Shown piece after piece: positions 1-10,900 of a stretch of DNA of 64,000 bases. The DNA is taken from assembly GCA_008330645.1 (NCBI GenBank), contig VLTN01000034.1:248001-312000 (forward strand). The letters are read 5' to 3'. Every line of letters begins with the position of its first letter. The stretch's first letter is position 1. This DNA is from Cafeteria roenbergensis (taxonomy: Eukaryota; Sar; Bigyra; Bicosoecida; Cafeteriaceae). The notes beneath the pieces were generated by a model that was given only the letters and a program-made list of their open reading frames with translations, ran no database searches and was not told the DNA's origin. Position numbers and translations under genes: made by a program.

Positions 1-3000
1 TCCCACAGCGCCACAACGCAGGCCACACCAGTCAACGCGAGCCACGGGGCAGCGATGCAGCACTCCGCAGCAGCGAGCCGCCGCCGCAGCTTGAATCGAG
101 CGTCGGCCGTCATGCCCATCGACGACCCTCCGCTGCACAGCCCTGACAGGAGGAGCCTGGCCGATCGGAGGTCGACGATGGACAGCAGCAGCGTGAGCGC
201 GACAACGCTTGACCGGGCCTTTCTCTCCCGAACAAACCGCCACCCCAGCACACCGCCATCTGCAGCAACCAGCGATGCAGCGATTGCCAGCCCGGGAGAG
301 CTGCCCGCGCAGAGCCAGCAGCGACAGCAGCCGTCCAAAGAGGGAGCGGAGCAGCAGCGCCCCGCCATCACGGCCCCAGTTCGGCACAGCAGCGGCATCA
401 GCACGCCAATCAGCAACAGGGCAGCAGTCCCAGGCCGCCCCAGCACAATCACCGATGCAATTGCAGCCAGCTGGCCGACCAGCACCAGGGCAGACCCCAG
501 GCATCCGACCACATCCGAGAGACGCGCGTGCGGCGCTGACCCGGCGTGCTCACGGTCGGCTGCCGCGCAGCCGAAGCAACACGCGCCGCACCGCCCGCCG
601 CCAACACTCTCAGCTGCCGTCGCCCCGACAGCCGCTTCCGCGGCTCCTCTCGTCTCGCCTTCGGTTGCCCTGCTGGCGCTCCCTGGCGCAGCCGGTGCGA
701 GGCCGTGAGGGGGCTGCTTGTCACCAGCAAACTGGTCCTGCCCTCCGCCGCTCCGCAAGCCGACTGCACCCCCTCGGCCGCCATCGCCTCCGCCAGAACC
801 GGGCTCGCCGCTCTGGGAGCCAGCCTCCGAGCCGGAATCGCCGCTCCATGAGCCTTCGCTCTGGGACTCGAGGCTGAAGTGGCCGGGGCCAGCCGCCGCC
901 ACTCCGCAGCTGCCACTCTCCGGCTCCGCAGTCCCCGCCGCGCGGGCCGCGCCTCCAGCTCGTCGCCCCCAGGTGTGCTGTGCCGGGTCGAATGTCGGAA
1001 GGGACACTGCGCCGCACGGGCTCACGGCGGGGCTTCCAGCCGCCCCCCTGGTCACTCGTGCGACACTGACCGTCTCCTGCCAGGTCCCCGCGCCGCCGAT
1101 GGTTCTGTCAGTCGATCCGCCTTCTTCGTGGCTGGTCGGGACGGCGGAGCTGGGCGTCGGGGCTCGCAGCTGGCTCTGACTCGACAGCGACGAGACTTGG
1201 ATTGAGCCTTCCAGCATCGTCCCGTCGGGGACGCGCCACCCGCTCCGCAGGGCTGAACGCCCGAGCGTCGCAGTCGAGGGGTTCGCGGCGGGGGTAATCA
1301 GGCCTCTCGCGGCACACCGATGCCCACAGCACCAGCAGCAGGCAGCGGCCGGAAGAACTACGCCCACGCTCCACAGCGCGGCCAGGGAACAGCCCCCGGG
1401 CGGTCTGGTGGTGGCGGTGCCTGCCAGGGGTGTCACAGCTCCGCCATCGCGACGCCGCAGCCCACCGCCTCCCCCGCTCCCCCGTGCCCGCTGCAGCCTT
1501 GAGGGGCTGCCCGCCGGCTGCAGCGCGCGCCTGGGACTGCCAGCCGTCTGAACGGGCGTGCCCGCGCAGCCAGCTCCGTCTCGCACCCCGTCGCCGCCGC
1601 CTGCGCCGCTGGAAGCTCCCCCCATGGGCTGCAGCAGCAGAGCCCCGCCCCTCTGTCTCCGCTCCACCGACTCCCACACAGAGCCGTGGGCCGCACAGTA
1701 GCTAAGCGACAACGCAACGTACGCCGCGACTGCGGCCGCAACGGGCAGCGTGAGCCACATCAGCGTCTCTTGCTTCAGGTCGCCGCACACGACTAGGGAC
1801 GGGGCGCTGGCCGCGTGAAACGGTGCCCCGGTGGGAAACGGAGGGGCCCAGCCCGACACGAGGCCGTCAGTGATGCTTCTCAGCAGGAGGACGATGGAAG
1901 GGTCTGCGCCCGCTGCGCGCTCCCCCGCCTCCCTGCGCGTCTCGCTGCCGCAGGTGTACACGGGGAACACCGTCACGCTTGCCGGCGACACCGCTGCAAG
2001 CACTGTGAGCGGAGTGCTGAGCGTGGGCGCGAACCGTAAGCTGCTCGCCAGAGCCGCGGCAGCGAACGCCGCCGTGCTCATGGCTGGGCTGCCGGCCTCA
2101 GCCCAGGGGGCTGTCCCTGCTGCGTCTCGACGAGAAGACGAGGAAGCCGCTTCCGGATGAACTGGCGCCGCAGCGATTCCAATGTGCGTGCAGAGGCAGC
2201 TGCTGGTCACGCCCTGCCCATATGCCCCAATCAGGGCATCCCGGGAGGGTGACTTGCAGAGGGCGTCGGCGGTGAGCGAGGGGTCAAACCCCACGACAGT
2301 TTCGCGCACCTGGAGGGCGTGCTCTGCGGTCACAATCCCCTCCCTGGAGATGATGGCTCGGCTGCCTGTCGCGTTGTTCAGCCCAGCCAGGGTGACGACG
2401 TCTTGATGGAGTTGAAGCAGCAGGTGATCCAGCGCCAGCCTGTCGCTGAGAGCGGATTCAGCGTGCCTGAACGCAGGGTCCAGCGAGAGCCCCCCCAGAC
2501 ACGCCTGCACAACCATGGACTGGGGCACAGCGCGGCGGAGGGACACCTCAGTGGGGGCAGGGCGGCAGGCAAGTGACTGGCCGGTGGGCGGTCCTGCAGA
2601 CTGGCCATGGCGGAAGCCGAAGGCATCTGGCCAACCAGAGCCAGGGAGCGGTCGCACTGCGGCGGGACGGGCCACTGGGAGGCCGCTTCGCCCCCGGTGG
2701 GCAGGCCGGCCCAAGCCTGCATCCTTCCACGGCGCGAACTGTGCCCAGCGCTCCAGACCCTCGCGAGTCCAAGGCAGGTCGTCAGTCCGCCCTGCGGCAC
2801 CGATCACTCCAGCCCAGCCGATGGGGGAGGCCCAGGACACGGGAAGGGCAAGCCAGCTTGCAACTCCGTCGCCTGCGGCCCACACGCCCCGCTGCAGGGC
2901 GTCCTGCCCAGCAGCAGTGTCGGCAAGCTTGCACAGTCCTGCCGCGTCGTCCACGCTGCCCTGCAGCCACTGCGCCGCACGGCTCGCAGGGTCAGAGGGC

Positions 3001-4361
3001 GTCCCGCACAGGGCCGCGTGCAGGTCGACAGCCAACACGTCGCCGGGGTCGGCGCACGTGGCCTGGCAGACCGTGCGCCCGGCAAGAGCAAAGTTGCTCG
3101 TGTCGGCCAGGCGACACGCGAACAGCACTCCAGGAGCCCAGGTTGGCATGGCATCTGCAAGCGCGGCAGCCGGGGCGGTGTGGGCAAGCACCAGGCGATT
3201 CGCAAGCGTAAATGGCCGGTCCGAGAGGTAGAAGCCCAGGGTCGAGGCGGAGCCGCCCGACCCGGACCGCGTCACCCGCCCGGTCGGGCTCAGGGACGCG
3301 CGCGTTCCCCACACGAGCCGGCCGTCACTGAAGGAGGGTGGGAGTCGGCTGATGTTGTCGGCCTTGAGAGGCGGCTCTGTGATGGCCATCGCAAAATTGC
3401 ACCCTTCTCGCGCAGCGGACGGCAAGAATGGCTCGCTGAGTCCCAGGGGAGTCTCGACAAAGCCCAAGCCGGTTCGCCTTGTGCACGTCTGCTCGAGAGT
3501 CACCCCGTCGATCCACACGCGCATGCTTCCAGCATCGAGGTTGTGAGGGAGCACCGCCATCACAACATGGTGCCAAGAGCGCAAGTAGGACTTCTCCAGG
3601 CGCAGGCTGCTGGCAGCGTGGCCGAACGCAGACAACACAGTGCCAGGAGACTTGATGGCGCTCCCATTCACCCGCGCGGCAACGTGAGCACGCGAATTCC
3701 TCTGGTCCACGCCCACGAGCAGGCACGCCAACGAGGACCAGCAGGATGATGCCGTGATGACCTCCACCTCCGACGACCCCATGGAAAACAGCCCAAACGC
3801 CGACACGCGAGCTGTAGGCCCTTGCCACCACATGGAGACCACGTAGGCTGATCCGTTCCCGAAGGCGGCGTCGCCTAGTACGTTGCTTCCGGAGGTGGGA
3901 GCGCCAAGCGGGGAGTTTGACCAAAGCGTGTCGCCTGCCACCACAACGCTGGGAAGCCCGTGGACCGCGGCCGCAGAGAGCGCGGTCAGCAACTGGGCCG
4001 AGTCCCAATGATACCCAAGCGCGCATGCCGACCTGCCACGATCTGCCCCCGGCGGCATCAGCGACGCGCTAGAGTTCGACCGGCGGCGTTGCCTGCTGGC
4101 CAGCCAGCCCGCTGGGACCGGAGCGCAGACGCTCCTGTTGCCCACAATGTCGTCGGCCACGAGCGAGGGGCTTGGCTTGCCACCGGTTCCCGAGAGCGGC
4201 TCCAGCACCGCGCCTGCTGCCCAGCCCGCGGCCGCGCCTTGCGTCTGAAAGGCTCGCTTGAGCGACTGCCAGCTGGCTGGCGGCGCCTGCTTCGCGAGGC
4301 CGCCGGCGCCGAGGCACGCGAGCGCCAGCACGGGCAGCCATGCCACGGACCCACGCCGCAT
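1..4361 (-). CDS. Large secreted LamG-like, multi-pass membrane protein (3' end beyond window)
   Basis: One minus-strand frame is open from an ATG at 4361 to base 1 with no stop, giving at least 1,453 residues; the stop lies outside the window. A TAG closes the frame near 4593, and no other in-frame ATG lies between it and 4361. The N-terminus (MRRGSVAWLPVLALACLGAG) is a good signal peptide. Residues about 170-290 look like a LamG/concanavalin-like fold, with a beta-strand pattern around RSWHHVVMAVL and MRVWIDGVTLEQT. Hydrophobic spans lie near residues 868-892, 993-1012, 1286-1313, 1318-1338 and 1435-1453, separated by Ser/Gly-rich loops and Cys clusters. It is divergent to the next gene, which has a similar plan: signal peptide, long ectodomain, C-terminal membrane spans. 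A cell-surface adhesin or sensor is plausible. The exact family was not recognised. Confidence 0.75.
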   Translation of the reverse strand, partial: MRRGSVAWLPVLALACLGAGGLAKQAPPASWQSLKRAFQTQGAAAGWAAGAVLEPLSGTGGKPSPSLVADDIVGNRSVCAPVPAGWLASRQRRRSNSSASLMPPGADRGRSACALGYHWDSAQLLTALSAAAVHGLPSVVVAGDTLWSNSPLGAPTSGSNVLGDAAFGNGSAYVVSMWWQGPTARVSAFGLFSMGSSEVEVITASSCWSSLACLLVGVDQRNSRAHVAARVNGSAIKSPGTVLSAFGHAASSLRLEKSYLRSWHHVVMAVLPHNLDAGSMRVWIDGVTLEQTCTRRTGLGFVETPLGLSEPFLPSAAREGCNFAMAITEPPLKADNISRLPPSFSDGRLVWGTRASLSPTGRVTRSGSGGSASTLGFYLSDRPFTLANRLVLAHTAPAAALADAMPTWAPGVLFACRLADTSNFALAGRTVCQATCADPGDVLAVDLHAALCGTPSDPASRAAQWLQGSVDDAAGLCKLADTAAGQDALQRGVWAAGDGVASWLALPVSWASPIGWAGVIGAAGRTDDLPWTREGLERWAQFAPWKDAGLGRPAHRGRSGLPVARPAAVRPLPGSGWPDAFGFRHGQSAGPPTGQSLACRPAPTEVSLRRAVPQSMVVQACLGGLSLDPAFRHAESALSDRLALDHLLLQLHQDVVTLAGLNNATGSRAIISREGIVTAEHALQVRETVVGFDPSLTADALCKSPSRDALIGAYGQGVTSSCLCTHIGIAAAPVHPEAASSSSRRDAAGTAPWAEAGSPAMSTAAFAAAALASSLRFAPTLSTPLTVLAAVSPASVTVFPVYTCGSETRREAGERAAGADPSIVLLLRSITDGLVSGWAPPFPTGAPFHAASAPSLVVCGDLKQETLMWLTLPVAAAVAAYVALSLSYCAAHGSVWESVERRQRGGALLLQPMGGASSGAGGGDGVRDGAGCAGTPVQTAGSPRRALQPAGSPSRLQRARGSGGGGGLRRRDGGAVTPLAGTATTRPPGGCSLAALWSVGVVLPAAACCWCCGHRCAARGLITPAANPSTATLGRSALRSGWRVPDGTMLEGSIQVSSLSSQSQLRAPTPSSAVPTSHEEGGSTDRTIGGAGTWQETVSVARVTRGAAGSPAVSPCGAVSLPTFDPAQHTWGRRAGGAARAAGTAEPESGSCGVAAAGPGHFSLESQSEGSWSGDSGSEAGSQSGEPGSGGGDGGRGGAVGLRSGGGQDQFAGDKQPPHGLAPAAPGSASRATEGETRGAAEAAVGATAAESVGGGRCGACCFGCAAADREHAGSAPHARLSDVVGCLGSALVLVGQLAAIASVIVLGRPGTAALLLIGVLMPLLCRTGAVMAGRCCSAPSLDGCCRCWLCAGSSPGLAIAASLVAADGGVLGWRFVRERKARSSVVALTLLLSIVDLRSARLLLSGLCSGGSSMGMTADARFKLRRRLAAAECCIAAPWLALTGVACVVALW

Positions 4362-4463
4362 CCCAGGCTGGCCCGCGAGGGAGGGGCGCTCCAGCGACGG
4401 GCAGGGAGGGGCGGGCAGCTCTCGCAAGGCTGTGCAGGGGAAAACGCCATGCCAATCGTGCCT

Positions 4464-4471
4464 GGCAGAGC
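4464..4471 (+). promoter_or_regulatory. GGCAGAGC word upstream of the LamG-like gene
   Basis: A perfect GGCAGAGC lies 103 bases upstream of the minus-strand ATG at 4361. The same octamer, in either orientation, sits 69-145 bases before eight other predicted start codons. A promoter role is inferred from position only. Confidence 0.35.
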
Positions 4472-4654
4472 CGCGCTGCGACTGCGCCGAGGCGTTGCGA
4501 CGGCGCCAGCGCGTCGAGGGCCCGTCGGTCGGCGTCTGGGCGTTGCGACTCTGACGTTCGCCGAGGCCTCGTGTGCGCAGAACCCGGGGCTAGCTGGCTG
4601 TGGCGGAGGCGGGGCACCACTATTCCAGGGCAACCCACTCGTGGGGCGCTACAA

Positions 4655-4694
4655 GCATGCAGACATGCGCGGGCCAAGCATGCGGCGTGCATGC
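4655..4694. promoter_or_regulatory. Cluster of three GCATGC palindromes
   Basis: GCATGC occurs at 4655, 4678 and 4689, in the middle of the divergent region between the two surface-protein genes. Equivalent clusters were not noticed elsewhere in the window. A protein-binding role is speculative. Confidence 0.25.
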
Positions 4695-4776
4695 GAGCGT
4701 GCACCAGGCGCGCCAAAGGCTTGGAAGCCCATCGCTCTCCCGTCGACGAATGGCAGCCTCGCGGTTCGAGTCGCCT

Positions 4777-4784
4777 GGCAGAGC
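4777..4784 (+). promoter_or_regulatory. GGCAGAGC word upstream of the Ser/Thr-repeat gene
   Basis: A perfect GGCAGAGC starts 148 bases before the ATG at 4925 (141 from its end) and is followed by the AT-rich stretch ATTAAAAAAC. It belongs to the set of octamers placed before start codons in this window. Confidence 0.35.
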
Positions 4785-4924
4785 CCCATTAAAAAACCTG
4801 TCGAATTGGTCGCGTCGAACAGCGCTGCGTCAACTTGCCACAGCGCGCGCCTCCCGGCGGACCACCCGCCGCCTCTGGGGCTGACCCCGGCGCTGCTGAG
4901 TCGGGCCGTCAGCCGAACCTGCCC

Positions 4925-7900
4925 ATGTGCACGCCCAGCGCGCGCGCGCCCAGCGCCTTGGCAGCGCTGGCAGCACTTGCGGTTTTGCTTGCCGAACCGT
5001 GCGCATCGACACCAAGCTCCAGCTCTGGGCACGGGCGAGCTTTGACTGCCTACCCCGACAGAGTAAGCCGCTGTGCCTTTGGTCACGAAATCCACGCTGC
5101 GCGGGCCACGTCGCGGAGCCGCCTTGCTCGGGTGGAGCCAAACGCCATGCTTCGGGTGCTCGTTTCGTCTGGTCCCCGCAGAGTTTCATCATCTCTGGGG
5201 CCCAATTTACTACTTCTAGAGCTTTGGTTGGCTTCGACGTCAAGGTGGGCCTCATGCATGGAGAGCCCGGCACTAGCTCTCGGCTGGGGTCCAGCGACGG
5301 CCAGAACCTTGACGTGATCTTGTTCTTCAACTGCTTCGTGTCCCTTTGAGCTGCTGATGTGCCGTTGCAATTGTCGCCCAGGTTGCTCTCAAGGACCGAA
5401 AGGAGTGGGAAAAAACGAAGCTACACACCGCCAGGTCCACGTCATCCACTTGCTGTGGCGGATGCAACACGCCCAACACGGCCCTCGTTTCTCCGGAGTT
5501 CCTCGAGGATGTGAACGATGACGGGCTGTTGCGATTCAAGTTCCCCGGTGACTCAACCTTCAATGTGCCTGCGGGGAACACCCTGATCATGACTCATGAA
5601 AGTAAGCTGGATGGTGCGGTGTGCCCAATCTCGGACATGGAGTGCACTGACCAGGTGACAGCTCGACACGCTGTCCACGTGGACACTAAATCGGACTTTG
5701 TTTTGGCGTGGACTTCGTACTACAAGCTTCAGCTTGCGCCCATCTGCGGGTCCAACGCTCCCCACCCGGCAGAGATTCGGCTGCTGACGTCGTTCGTCAA
5801 GGCTGCAGTGCCTATCACAACTCCGGCAAGCATTTCTGCGGTGTCGCTCCAAAGCGATATCGTTTTGACAAACGTCCGGAGCCCATCGATCGACGAAGAG
5901 CATTGGTGTGGCCACGAATGCCATGACATTCTCAACGACAACATTGCCCAGCTCCCGCTCCAGTCGACCCCTCAAGCCCGGTCGTTGTGCACCTTCAACG
6001 GCGAACAGAACTCAGTTACGTTCAAACCGCTCAGCAAGCTGTGTCCTGAATCGGCAGGCAAGCGACAAGCAGCAATTGTTTCCGTTCAAACACGGTCGGC
6101 CTTTCAACCAAACTCGGAGCTCGTGGGTATTCATGTTTTTCCCCCTATGCCGTCCTCCACGCCGTCCTCCACGGCCACGTCCACGCCGTCCTCCACGGCC
6201 ACGTCCACGCCGTCCTCCACGGCCACGTCCACGCCGTCCTCCACGGCCACGTCCACGCCGTCCTCCACGGCCACGTCCACGCCGTCCTCCACGGCCACGT
6301 CCACGCCGTCCTCCACGGCCACGTCCACGCCGTCCTCCACGGCCACGTCCACGCCGTCCTCCACGGCCACGTCGACGCCGTCCTCCACGGCCACGTCCAC
6401 GCCGTCCTCCACGGCCACGTCCACGCCGTCCTCCACGGCCACGTCGACGCCGTCCTCCACGGCCACGTCCACGCCGTCCTCCACGGCCACGTCCACGCCG
6501 TCCTCCACGGCCACGTCCACGCCGTCCTCCACGGCCACGTCCACGCCGTCCTCCACGGCCACGTCCACGCCGTCCTCCACGGCCACGTCGACGCCGTCCT
6601 CCACGGCCACGTCCACGCCGTCCTCCACGGCCACGTCCACGCCGTCCTCCACAGCCACGTCCACGCCGTCCTCCACGGCCACGTCGACGCCGTCCTCCAC
6701 GGCCACGTCCACGCCGTCCTCCACGGCCACGTCCACGCCGTCCTCCACGGCCACGTCCACGCCGTCCTCCACGGCCACGTCCACGCCGTCCTCCACGGCC
6801 ACGTCCACGCCGTCCTCCACAGCCACGTCCACGCCGTCCTCCACAGCCACGTCCACGCCGTCCTCCACGGCCACGTCGACGCCGTCCTCCACGGCCACGT
6901 CCACGCCGTCCTCCACGGCCACGTCCACGCCGTCCTCCACGGCCACGTCCACGCCGTCCTCCACGGCCACGTCCACGCCGTCCTCCACGGCCACGTCCAC
7001 GCCGTCCTCCACAGCCACGTCCACGCCGTCCTCCACGGCCACGTCGACGCCGTCCTCCACGGCCACGTCGACGCCGTCCTCCACGGCCACGTCCACGCCG
7101 TCCTCCACGGCCACGTCCACGCCGTCCTCCGCGCCGTCATTGACGCCGTCGTCGACTGCCACAGAGACGACAAGCAATGCGGGACAAAGTTCACTTGAGG
7201 CATTGTCGTGCCGGTCTCTCTTCCCATCCTCAGGTGCAACTGTCACGTGTAGCAGCAATAGCCAAGGCCCTTGGCCCAACGGTGCTGAATGCCATATGAC
7301 GTGTGGCCAGCAGGGCGTGGTTGGCCCAAGACCTATAATTTTGAAGCTATCCCCGAGCGTTGAGGAGGTATGGACTGTATTGCCGGAACAGGTGCCCACG
7401 AGAGTTGCCGTCGCCTCCAGCGAGAGTTCGGGGCCATTGGCGGCAGTGGGGCGCCTGGACACACGAATGCGGTGTTCGTCAGGCAAGTGGTTTTCTCAGC
7501 CAAACGGAGGGGCATGGCAAGAACTGACTGATCCCGAAGTCAGCAGCTCTTTTGTTGCGTGCACTGTCATGGACCCGCAGCCTCCACTTCGCCCTGCCGT
7601 CCAGTCTTGCAGCACTCTTGCAACCATCGACGTCCTGGTTCCCCTCGGCGTGCGTTTCCGCCACGCTCCTTCAGGCAGCTCTGCTGCTGCCGCAACGCGT
7701 GCAGGCAACATGTCGGCGAGCTGTCGAGGCCAAACTCCCCCAAACTGGTGGGCAGGTATCGGCGCCTGGTTTCCGACCCAGGTGCTTCTGTTCATCCATC
7801 GATCTCCCTCATCCACACTTCAATCTGCCCTGGGCGCCGTGGTTGTCAATTCAACATCAATGTCTGGGACTCTCCTTGCCAGCGTCGGCATCGACCCTGA

Positions 7901-10900
7901 CGTTGGGGAGGCAACTGCGCTTGAAGTTTCAAGGCACGTGGCCAGCCGGACATCGGCCCACCTTTCTGTTAGCCGCGATTCAACAGCCGAAGCGACCGCC
8001 TGGCCAGATTGCGCTGGCTCGCTTGTTGCAGCAGCCGGCCATTCGTCGCTGAGGGTGAAACTTCAAATTGAGCTGAGCAGCGAGTGGCTTGATCAGCCGT
8101 TCACCGTGGTCGCGGCTGCCGGTGCAGGCAGCGCACAATCAGAGGTCAGGGCCCTAGCCTTCGGCATGCAGAGCTCAGAGTTCGTGGCAACGTCGTGGTC
8201 TTGTCGCCAGCTGCCGTTCAACGTTGTTGCGCCGCATGCGTTGAAGTCAGGATCCGCCGTCGTTCAGAGCTCGGCTTCATCCTCCCGGCTTGCGATTGGG
8301 TCAGCCTCTCCCAACGCAGAAATGCAGTTTGCGCTTCCGAGCCCGCCGGCGGCAGGCGAGACTCTTGTTGTTGGGTGCCAGTCGACCGTATCATCATTGC
8401 GCTTCGATCACTCTCGCGCGGCGATTGACGCAGACCTGTTTGCAGCGGGGGGGCAACTCCACGTCTCTGCGTCGCTCGACTCCAGTGAGGACAGTACCGT
8501 CACGGAGGGTGACGTTCTTTGCAGCTTCACTTCCACCTCGGCCTCGCTTGCTACCGCCGCTGCAACGCTGCAGGAAGCCCAGAGTGCCATGAGCAGCAGC
8601 CAAGCTCGACCCGGGAAGCGAGGCCTTCACAGGAAGCTCTCGAGTGCCTTCCCGGAACCACCCCCAGGCGCCCGGTTCGCGACGTTGCAGCCGGTGTCTG
8701 TTCTCGTGCGGCTGGTGCCGACTTTGCTGCCTCGAGTGCGAGATGTGCTTGTTCGCCAAGAGGGCGAAGCACTGGGAAACACTTCCAGCTGGCGCTCTTC
8801 GGCTCTGTCGCAGGTGCGCGTGCTGCTGAATCCTTCAACGGCGCTGCCGTCGGCGATCGCGATTGCAAGCCTCTTAGGGCCAGTTTGGGAGACGGCCACG
8901 AGCGAAACCGCAGGGCTGCCCCAGACAGACGGGGTCCAGCTGGCTTCCAGCGGCTCCAGCGAGATCATCATGCTGATGCGCCCAGGCTCCTTCTGCTTGG
9001 GCGCTGCGACTCGCGTGTTGGTCGGTGCGGCTGAAGGAGTCCCACTCGAAGTAGCCCCCGACGGCTCTGCCATGCGCTTGCGGCTGCCAAAGCAGGCGGA
9101 GGCCTGCAACTCGTCTAGGTCTGGCGCCTGGGGCTTGGGCGGCTCGTGGGTTGAGCTGCGCTTGCAATCGCAGTCAGAAGAGTGTGGGTGGCAAGGCATC
9201 ACCATTCTTCCCGACGGGCGAAGCCTTGGAGACGTGCAGTGGACTGCAAGCGTCGCTCGCGAGTCCCGGATCCAGCCGCTGTGCCAACAGGCAGCGCAAC
9301 GCCTCGATCTCGTCGCAGATGGGGGCAAAGTCACCCTTTGCCTTGTCGGGGTCGAGCCGTCGCGGCTCCGCAAGGGCGGCTACGAAATTGACCTTAGCGA
9401 CGCACAATCGGATCTGCTGCCTCAGGCGGTTGTGGACGCCGGGTACGAATGGTCAACTGACCCTCAAGCGCGGACCCTGCGACTGGCAAGCGGCGCGCCT
9501 CTGGCTCAGGCGCTGGCCGTCTACTTTGTTGACCAATGCGAAGGGTTCGAGCCCCCTGGGCAGGCATGCGTGGATGGCACTGCCACGCTTGACTGCGCCC
9601 ACGGTACCGGAGACGCTTGTCGCTCCTGCTCATCGTTGTGCCCGGCTAGAAAGCCGGGGTGCGGCGTGTGTCCAGGGGGCTTCCGCGTCTGGCCGGCCGC
9701 AGGCTTCTGGGTGCGCAGCGAGGCAGCTCGAGTTGTGGCTCAATGCGCGCCGCCCGCCGAGCGCCGGTGCCTTGGATGGGACGTATCTAAGGCAGTCAGC
9801 CGGTGCGGCCAGGGGTTCATGGGCGACGCCTGCTCATTGTGCTCCGCAGGCTATTTCCCCGACGCCGTCGAGGGCTGCGCTGTGTGCCCACCCGGCTCGC
9901 CACTGGAGCTGCTGCTGACCCCCTTGGCCCTGTATGGCGGGCTCGCATTCGGACTTGCGTTTGGCTCCATGTTGCTGTTCGGGACCTTGCAGTGCGCCGC
10001 TTCGGACGCGGATCGTCAGGAGGCGCTGGTGCGGTCGAGAACTGCGGAGCACTTGGATCGTGGAGACCCTCCCTGGCGTGCGCGCCGGGCAGCTGAAGCA
10101 GAAGTTGCGACCAAGATTCGGGCCCAGGGCTCGGTGCCAAGAGTCGCGTGCGCCAGGTCGATGGCCGGACGGGCGGCTGGGCGTGCAGCGCAGCTCGGCC
10201 TCTGGTCAGTGCTGAGCCTCCAGACTCTCGTGCAAGTGTCACGATCGTTGGCAAAAGGTGTCCCCGACGTGGTGGCTCGCGCGTTTTCCACGCTTTCGAT
10301 CTTCGAGCTGTCGCCATCCGTTGCTGTCCACCCGCGGTGTCTGTCTCTGCCGGAACTGACAGTTGAGTCTTCCATTCTCATTGCAGTGCTGTCGCTGACT
10401 GCCGTGGTTGCACTGCTCGCCCTGGCAGTGAGCTGCGAGCCCCGCCCAGAGTCGGGCGCTCGCATCATGCCGTCCACAGCAGCAAGCATGCTGCCGCGCG
10501 TCTTCGCTGCAGCCTCCGTATCCTATGTGCTGGGAGTAAACACGATTGTGGCAGTTCTCCACTGCATCCCCGACACGACTGTGTCGGGAAGCGACTGGAC
10601 CGTCATGGCTTCCAATCCTTACATCCGTTGCGGATCGGCAGAGCACGCGCGGGCTTGGTTGCTTGCCGTCCCGGCCGCAGTCTGCGTCGCGTTCGGGCTT
10701 CCCGTGGGTACATGGCTCTTCGTCAGACAGCGATCTGCGTGGCTTCTGACTCTGGGCATCACCACAGCCGGGGCCAGCGGCCCGCGTATCGCTGTCGGGC
10801 AACAGGCCGGCCAATTGGATCAAGCCTCCGCAAAGCTGCCAGCACCAGAGCGCCGACCAAGCCGGCCGAGAAAATTGCAGGACTCCATCGGTCGCCCCAA

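Larger units (their letters stand above)
4362..4924. promoter_or_regulatory. Divergent intergenic region between two surface-protein genes
   Basis: These 563 bases separate the start codons of the minus-strand LamG-like gene and the plus-strand Ser/Thr-repeat gene, so they should hold both promoters. Visible elements are a GGCAGAGC word on each side, a CCAAT at 4452-4456, three GCATGC palindromes, and an AT-rich TTAAAAAA stretch near 4790, about 135 bases before the plus-strand ATG. No supported gene lies within it. Confidence 0.5.

Noticed and set aside
55-4026. Several plus-strand frames of 100-380 aa
   Set aside because: They are shadows of the minus-strand surface-protein frame, which is continuous for 4.36 kb and has a signal peptide and domain structure.
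6131-7486. Long minus-strand frame (451 aa, VEDGVDVA repeats) opposite the S/T/P array
   Set aside because: The 24-nt period keeps all frames open. The plus frame has signal peptide, Cys-rich module and membrane spans; the minus frame has nothing outside the array.
9538-9560. GGGTTCGAGCCCC, similar to a tRNA T arm
   Set aside because: It lies inside a continuous coding frame and no other tRNA arms are present.
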